This document shows, one piece after another, positions 15,442 to 19,941 of a stretch of 19,941 bases of DNA; position 1 is the first letter of the stretch, and every line of letters begins with the position of its first letter. The translations under genes and the position numbers were made by a program. The DNA is from JBHHXR01 sp046757205. Its GTDB lineage: Bacteria; Pseudomonadota; Alphaproteobacteria; Rhodobacterales; Rhodobacteraceae. Where the stretch lies: assembly GCA_046757205.1 (NCBI GenBank), contig JBHHXR010000031.1:1-19941 (forward strand), written 5' to 3'. The notes beneath the pieces were generated by a model, which saw only the letters and a list, made by a program, of their open reading frames with translations, searched no databases and had not been told where the DNA came from.

Positions 15442-15474
15442 GCCGGCCGCGGCTGACCGGAGGCGGAGACGGAG

Positions 15475-16935
15475 ATGAGCATATCGAGCGCCCTGGCCAA
15501 CGCGCTGACCGGTCTCACGGCGAATTCGCGCATGGCCGAAACGGTTTCGACGAATCTTGCCAATGCACTGAACGAACGGTTCGCCAAGCGCGACGTGGTG
15601 CTGTCCTCGGTGTCGCTGAACGGGCGCGGCGGCGGCGTGCGCGTCGACGGCGTGTCCCGCGCCGCGGACCCGGCCGCCACGGGATTGCGCCGCGCGGCCG
15701 ACGCGTCGCTGGCGGCGGGCACGGCGCTGGCCGACGCCCGGGGCGCGCTGCTCGGCGCGTTCGGGCGGCCGGATGATCCGGGCGGCCTGCCGGCGCGCCT
15801 GAGCGGCTTCGAGACCGCGATGGTCGCGGCGTCCAACAACCCCGGCAGCGCCACCCATCTGGTGGACGCGGTGGAGGCCGCCAAGCGGCTCGCCGACACC
15901 GTCAACCGGATCGCCGCCGGAATTCAAACCTTGCGCAGCGACAGCGACGGCGAAATCGCCCGCCAGGTCGAGGCGCTGAACAGATCGCTGGAGGAGATAG
16001 AGAATTTGAACCGGGACATCGCCGTATTCTCGCTGACCGGTCGCGACACCGGCGCCCTGGAGGATCGGCGCGCCGAGCTTGTCGACAAGGTCGCCCGGAT
16101 CGTGCCAGTCAAGACGGTCCGCAGGGAAAACAACTCGGTGGCGCTGTTCACCGTCAACGGCGGCACGCTGCTCAACGGCAAGGCGTCGCTGTTCGCGTTT
16201 TCCGCCAATCCGACGATCACCGAAGCGATGACGGTGCAAAACGGCGCCCTCGGTCTGGTCAGCCTGGCGGGACAGCCGGTCGGTTCCAACCTGCCGGGCC
16301 ATTTTCTCGAGGGCGGGTCGCTGGGCGCGCATCTGCAGATACGCGACGCCATCGCGCCCCGGGCGACGGAGCTGATCGACGGCTTCGCGCGCGATCTCGT
16401 CGGGCGCTTCGAGGCGGCCGGCGTCGATCCGACCCTGCCGCCGGGCGCGCCCGGGCTTTTCACCGATGCCGGGGCTGCGTTCGATCCGGCGCTGGAAACC
16501 GGGCTGGCGGGGCGATTGTCCGTCAATGCCCTGGCCGATCCGGACGCCGGCGGCGCGGTGTGGCAATTGCGCGACGGGCTGGGCGCCGCGGTACCGGGCC
16601 CGGTCGGCAACAACGCGATCCTTCTGTCGCTGACGGCGGCGCTCGCCGAGCATGCCGTTCCGGCCAGCGGCCTGCCCTCCGCAGGCGCGCTCTCCGCCGC
16701 CGAATTTGCCGCTGCGGCGGTCTCGGCCATGGCCTCCGCCGCCCATGAAGCGGAGAACGAGCAGATTGCCGGCGCCGCCCGCGCCGGCGCGCTGCGCGAG
16801 GCCGAGCTTGCCGTTCTCGGCGTCGATTCCGACGCCGAACTCCAGAACCTGATCATGGTGGAACAGAACTATGCCGCAAACGCCCGGGTGATCGCCGCGG
16901 CCGACGGCATGCTGCAGAAATTGCTGGAGATGTGA
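15475..16935 (+). CDS. flgK: Hook-filament junction protein FlgK (HAP1)
   Basis: This is the first junction protein between hook and filament, 486 residues. The N-terminus ALANALTGLTANSRMAETVSTNLANA resembles FlgK/FlgE helices. FlgK-type features follow: a coiled region (about 120-175) with SDSDGEIARQVEALNRSLEEIENLNRDI, then GRDTGALEDRRAELVDKVARIVPV, the typical DxRD-like segment. The C-terminus NLIMVEQNYAANARVIAAADGML is the conserved axial helix. It is Ala- and Gly-rich and shorter than enteric FlgK. GGAGGCGGAGACGGAG directly precedes the ATG, 33 bases after flgE. Its stop overlaps the flgL start by one base, implying coupled translation. Confidence 0.9.
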   Translation: MSISSALANALTGLTANSRMAETVSTNLANALNERFAKRDVVLSSVSLNGRGGGVRVDGVSRAADPAATGLRRAADASLAAGTALADARGALLGAFGRPDDPGGLPARLSGFETAMVAASNNPGSATHLVDAVEAAKRLADTVNRIAAGIQTLRSDSDGEIARQVEALNRSLEEIENLNRDIAVFSLTGRDTGALEDRRAELVDKVARIVPVKTVRRENNSVALFTVNGGTLLNGKASLFAFSANPTITEAMTVQNGALGLVSLAGQPVGSNLPGHFLEGGSLGAHLQIRDAIAPRATELIDGFARDLVGRFEAAGVDPTLPPGAPGLFTDAGAAFDPALETGLAGRLSVNALADPDAGGAVWQLRDGLGAAVPGPVGNNAILLSLTAALAEHAVPASGLPSAGALSAAEFAAAAVSAMASAAHEAENEQIAGAARAGALREAELAVLGVDSDAELQNLIMVEQNYAANARVIAAADGMLQKLLEM

Positions 16936-17945
16936 TGCAGACAAACGCGGTATCCGACCTGGCGACGGGTTTGCGCGCGCGGCGCGACAACGCGGCACTG
17001 AAGGCCGCGCTCAACCGCGCGGCAACGGAGATGACCACCGGCACCGTGTCCGACGCCGTGGCGGCGACCGGCGGCCAACTGGCGGATCTGTTGGACATCG
17101 AGCACCGGATCGCGTTGACGCAGCGCTTCGGACCGGCCCTTGCCATGGCGTCCCGGCGCCTGGGCGCGGCGCAGGCGGCGCTGTCGGGAATATCGGCGAC
17201 CGCCGGGCAGCTCGCCCCGGACCTGATCGCGGCGACCGGCCGCGGCGATGTCACGGCGCAGGCGAGCCTCGCCGCTCTCGCGCGCACCGGCCTCGAAGCC
17301 GCCGTCGCGGCGCTCAACGGGCGGGTGGCGGGGCAGGCGCTCTTTGCCGGCGCCGCGACCGACGCTGCCGCGGTGGACGCGGCCTCGGCGATCCTCGGTG
17401 ATATCGGCACCATCGTGTCGGCGCAGCCGGACGCCGCCACCGCCGCCGCCGCCGTGTCGGCCTATTTTGCGGATCCCGCCGGCGGCTTCCAGAGCGCCAG
17501 GTATCTCGGCTCCCAGCAGCCCGGGCCGCGGATGAAGGTCGGCGAGAACGAGGAATTTCCCGCCCTGCCGGCGGCGACCGATCCGGCGATCCTTTCGGTG
17601 CTGGAGGGATTCGCGCTTGCCGCATCGGTGGATGGCGGCGCCTTCGCCGGCGCGCCGGATCAGCGCTCGGCACTGCTCGCGGCGGCCGGGCAGAAGCTGT
17701 TGGGGGCGGCCGACGGGCTGCAATCCCTGCGTGCGGGGCTGGGACAGTCCGAGGGGCGTGCGGCGGAGATCGAAACCGGCCTCGCCGCCAGCCGGCACGC
17801 GCTCGATCTCGCGCGCAACGAAATCCTCGCCATCGACCAGTTCGACGCGGCCAGCCGGTTCGAGGCGCTGCGCGGCCAGCTCGAGACCGGATATCTGGCC
17901 ACCGCCACGGTATCGCGTTTGTCGCTGGCCGGATATCTGAGGTGA
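16935..17945 (+). CDS. flgL: Hook-filament junction protein FlgL (HAP3)
   Basis: This is the second junction protein and the seat of the first flagellin, 336 residues from the ATG (a GTG three bases earlier would add one Met). The N-terminal flagellin-like helix includes LKAALNRAATEMTTGTVSD (about residues 20-40). The middle is rich in Ala and Gly, and the C-terminal helix includes NEILAIDQFDAASRFEALRGQLETGYLATATVSRLSL, as in the flagellin/FlgL superfamily. The sequence is diverged and the name depends partly on position between flgK and flgI. It starts in the TGATG overlap with the flgK stop and ends seven bases before flgI. I am confident of the superfamily and fairly confident of FlgL. Confidence 0.86.
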   Translation: MQTNAVSDLATGLRARRDNAALKAALNRAATEMTTGTVSDAVAATGGQLADLLDIEHRIALTQRFGPALAMASRRLGAAQAALSGISATAGQLAPDLIAATGRGDVTAQASLAALARTGLEAAVAALNGRVAGQALFAGAATDAAAVDAASAILGDIGTIVSAQPDAATAAAAVSAYFADPAGGFQSARYLGSQQPGPRMKVGENEEFPALPAATDPAILSVLEGFALAASVDGGAFAGAPDQRSALLAAAGQKLLGAADGLQSLRAGLGQSEGRAAEIETGLAASRHALDLARNEILAIDQFDAASRFEALRGQLETGYLATATVSRLSLAGYLR

Positions 17946-17952
17946 CCAGACG

Positions 17953-19074
17953 GTGCATTTCCGCAGATTGCTGACATTTCTCGCCTGCGCCGCCCTGTTT
18001 TCGGCCGCCGCCGGTGCGGTTTCCGCGACGCAGGTGCGGATCAAGGATCTGGTGAATTTCGATGGCGTGCGCGGCAATGACCTGGTTGGCTACGGCCTGG
18101 TCGTCGGCCTGAACGGCACCGGCGACGGTATCCGCAATTCGCCCTTCACCGAGGAGGCGATGTCAAACCTTCTCGAACGGCTCGGCGTGAACGTCACCGG
18201 CGAGCAGTTCCGCCCGAAAAACGTCGCCGCGGTGCTGGTGACGGCGAACCTCCCGCCGTTCGCGCGGGCCGGCTCGCGCATCGACATCACGGTTTCCGCC
18301 ATCGGCGACGCCAAGAGCCTGCTTGGCGGAACCCTGGTGATGACCCCGCTCAGCGCGGCCGACGGGAGGATATACGCCGTTGCCCAGGGGCCGGTGATCG
18401 CCGGCGGCGCCAGTGTTTCCGGCGATGCGGCCAGTGTCACCGAGGGCGTGCCGACGGCCGGCGTCATACCATCGGGTGCGCGCGTCGAACGCGAGGTGGC
18501 CTTCGCCATGGCGGACATGAAGGTTCTCAGGCTGGCTCTGCGCGATCCCGATTTCACCACCGCCGCCCGTATTGAGCGGGCGATAAACGGGGCGCTGGGG
18601 CGGGCGGCGGCGAGCATGCTGGATTCCGGGACGGTCAGCCTCGATCTGGCGGTTGCGGGCGCTGCCACCCCGGCGCATCTGATAAGCCTGCTGGAAAACA
18701 TCGAGGTCGAGGCCGACCAGAAGGCCCGCGTCGTGATTGACCAGAAATCCGGCACCATCGTGCTCGGCAGAGACGTGCGGCTGTCGCGCGTGGCGGTCAC
18801 CCAGGGCAACCTGACGCTCCGCGTGCGGGAATCGCCGATCGTGTCGCAGCCCAATCCGTTTTCGAAGACCGGCGAAACCATAGTGGTGCCGCGAACGGCA
18901 GCGGAACTGGACGCCGATCCCGGCAACGGGCTGGCGATCGTGGAGTCGGCGGTCGATCTGCCCGACGTGATCGCCGGGCTGAACGCGCTCGGCGTCTCGG
19001 CGCGCGACATGATCGACATCCTCAAGGCGATAAAGGCGGCCGGCGCACTGCACGCCGAATTCGTGGTTCAGTGA
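17953..19074 (+). CDS. flgI: Flagellar P-ring protein FlgI
   Basis: This forms the periplasmic ring in the peptidoglycan layer around the flagellar rod; 373 residues, the usual length. A GTG start is followed by a Sec signal peptide (about 1-25, ending GAVSA) and then the mature end TQVRIKDL. Strong family motifs are NDLVGYGLVVGLNGTGDG, FRPKNVAAVLVTANLPPFA, SRIDITVSAIGDAKSL and GGTLVMTPL. The end carries SARDMIDILKAIKAAGALHAEFVVQ. The ribosome site GAGG overlaps the flgL stop codon. It closes the flgE-K-L-I set. In many alphaproteobacteria a flgJ-like rod-binding gene follows; none is recognisable here. Confidence 0.96.
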   Translation: MHFRRLLTFLACAALFSAAAGAVSATQVRIKDLVNFDGVRGNDLVGYGLVVGLNGTGDGIRNSPFTEEAMSNLLERLGVNVTGEQFRPKNVAAVLVTANLPPFARAGSRIDITVSAIGDAKSLLGGTLVMTPLSAADGRIYAVAQGPVIAGGASVSGDAASVTEGVPTAGVIPSGARVEREVAFAMADMKVLRLALRDPDFTTAARIERAINGALGRAAASMLDSGTVSLDLAVAGAATPAHLISLLENIEVEADQKARVVIDQKSGTIVLGRDVRLSRVAVTQGNLTLRVRESPIVSQPNPFSKTGETIVVPRTAAELDADPGNGLAIVESAVDLPDVIAGLNALGVSARDMIDILKAIKAAGALHAEFVVQ

Positions 19075-19240
19075 GCGCAGGTGAAGACGCGGCCCGCGCG
19101 CCACGGCCCGGATGCTCGCGCCGATGCCGCCGCCGGCGCATACCGCTTGGTCCGCCGACGGTGCCGCCCGGCGCGGCGGCGCGCGCCCTGCGGCCTGCGA
19201 CGTGCTGGAACACGATGCCCCCTGACGGAGACGCCCGCCC

Positions 19241-19345
19241 GAACCGGCAAGGATCGCGCGCCTGGGGGCGGGGCGGGCGCGATCCGGGGGCCGCGCCCCG
19301 GGGATAGACGGCCGGGCGGGGCGAATCGGGAAAAGGGCGTCGTGA
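19241..19345 (+). repeat. Dispersed palindromic repeat, copy B
   Basis: This 105-base element matches the reverse complement of 6351-6480 over its whole length. It differs by about a dozen bases, two extra bases near 19279 and 19304, and a 27-base internal loss after position 19259. The lost part in copy A includes one arm of its long stem, so here only GATCGCGC/GCGCGATC (19252-19259 with 19266-19283 region) and the GGGG/CCCC stem near 19276-19292 remain. It stands in non-coding DNA. Orientation is opposite to copy A. Confidence 0.85.
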
Positions 19346-19557
19346 TCCAGGGGCGGGAGGGGGATACGGAAGAGCAGCGGCCCGCCGGTTCGCGGGCGGT
19401 TCCCCGGGGAATGTACCCGAGCGCCGCGTCCCCGCCGCCTGACGCCGACGCCACCCGTCTGCGGCGACGCAAGAGACGTCTTCGGGCCGCGCCGCCGCCA
19501 CGCTGGAAAACCTGCCCGGCACCCACTCACCCGTGGTGACAGGCGGCAACCGCGCGG

Positions 19558-19595
19558 CGCTTCGCCGGCGCCGCCGGTCGCACGGCGGCGAAGCG
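19558..19595. repeat. Inverted repeat in the non-coding tail
   Basis: CGCTTCGCCG (19558-19567) pairs perfectly with CGGCGAAGCG (19586-19595) across an 18-base loop. The loop holds a competing 7-bp stem, CGCCGCC/GGCGGCG. No T-run follows on either strand, so a terminator role is not supported. In DNA this GC-rich such stems also occur by chance. Confidence 0.5.
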
Positions 19596-19724
19596 GGAAG
19601 AGCGAACCCCCGCACCGGCGGCCGCCAGTGGGAGGAACAGCGGCGATGCGCCGGGATCGGGAAAACGACGCGCCACCCCGCCGGGCGCTGCGAAGCCGGG
19701 ATTTCCGCCCCTCCGGCCGGTGTC

Positions 19725-19740
19725 GGCGGCCCGGGCCGCC
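19725..19740. repeat. Perfect 16-base palindrome
   Basis: GGCGGCCCGGGCCGCC is its own reverse complement. It has no loop, so it is more like a dimer-protein site or a chance GC palindrome than a hairpin. No gene or promoter is recognised next to it. Confidence 0.45.
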
Positions 19741-19941
19741 CACCGTCGTCGCGGCGTCGGCCGGCGCCGGTGTCAAGGCGCGACCGGTGCGCCGGTTATT
19801 CGTGACGTGATTGATTCACTTCGTGAAAACCGGCAGGAGGCGCATCACGGCGGGAGTGTCCCGGTTGTCCGACCCCGCGCGGGCGGGAATCGGGCGGCTG
19901 CTTCCGGTCAACCGGCCCGGTGCGCCGCCGGTCGGCGATCG

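Larger units (their letters stand above)
19075..19941 (+). other. Gene-free, very GC-rich region after flgI
   Basis: This is 867 bases with no gene I can support. Several frames stay open on both strands, but their products are made of Arg, Pro, Ala and Gly runs without recognisable motifs or plausible ribosome sites. It contains the second copy of the dispersed repeat (19241-19345), a 10-bp hairpin (19558-19595), a 16-base palindrome (19725-19740), and a short AT-rich island around 19797-19830 with TTCAC-TTC-GTGAA. It may be a repeat-rich spacer, a decayed gene, or hold an unknown RNA. No clear terminator for the flagellar operon is seen in it. Confidence 0.6.

Noticed and set aside
14149..16998. 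A 949-codon open frame on the minus strand opposite flgE and flgK
   Set aside because: It mirrors clear flagellar genes, is dominated by Arg, Gly and Ala, and shows no domain.
18163..19776. A 537-codon minus-strand frame across flgI and the tail, and shorter frames at 19022-19615 and 19081-19539
   Set aside because: Composition is Arg/Pro/Ala/Gly runs. Parts simply translate the dispersed repeat, and there are no plausible starts or motifs.
1..19941. tRNA genes, CRISPR arrays, prophage genes, insertion-sequence transposases
   Set aside because: No regularly spaced repeats, transposase motifs or tRNA-like cloverleaf with a CCA end were recognised on reading; a tRNA scan was not possible here.

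Overview
This window looks like a chromosomal segment of a GC-rich alphaproteobacterium, most likely of the order Hyphomicrobiales (Rhizobiales). The reasons are the high GC content, the block cycM-type cytochrome c / prephenate dehydratase / NudC / SRP RNA / dnaX / ybaB / recR (a neighbourhood I recall from rhizobia), the alphaproteobacterial form of hook and MotB proteins, and CtrA-like sites in front of the flagellar genes. The species cannot be named from the sequence alone.

Region 1 (1-4796, minus strand) is a microcin-C/oligopeptide-type ABC importer operon in the order yejA-yejB-yejE-yejF. The yejF ATPase gene runs off the left edge. Region 2 (4790-6480) has a divergent pair: a membrane-anchored cytochrome c with a strong terminator, and pheA. 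Region 3 (6351-9123) has a dispersed palindromic repeat between convergent genes, then a cupin gene and a NADH pyrophosphatase (nudC) on the minus strand, the small SRP RNA gene with a clear promoter on the plus strand, and a rhomboid protease gene whose stop codon touches the 3' end of the SRP RNA. Region 4 (9168-12012, plus strand) is the replication/recombination operon dnaX-ybaB-recR. Region 5 is a convergent DMT-family exporter gene (12051-12998).

Region 6 (13146-19074, plus strand) is a flagellar block: motB (stator), flgE (hook), flgK and flgL (hook-filament junction) and flgI (P-ring). The last four are tightly packed or overlapping and are probably co-transcribed. The two gaps before motB and flgE each hold a near-consensus CtrA-type site (TTNA-N7-TTAAC with one mismatch), one in each orientation. 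Region 7 (19075-19941) is an 867-base, very GC-rich stretch with no gene I can recognise. It carries a second, inverted and internally deleted copy of the repeat seen after pheA.

Most of the window is well-known biology. The most unusual signals are the dispersed repeat pair, the gene-free GC-rich tail, the paired CtrA-like sites, and a Ser in place of the usual peptidoglycan-contacting Asp in MotB. I do not see a clearly undescribed multi-gene system.
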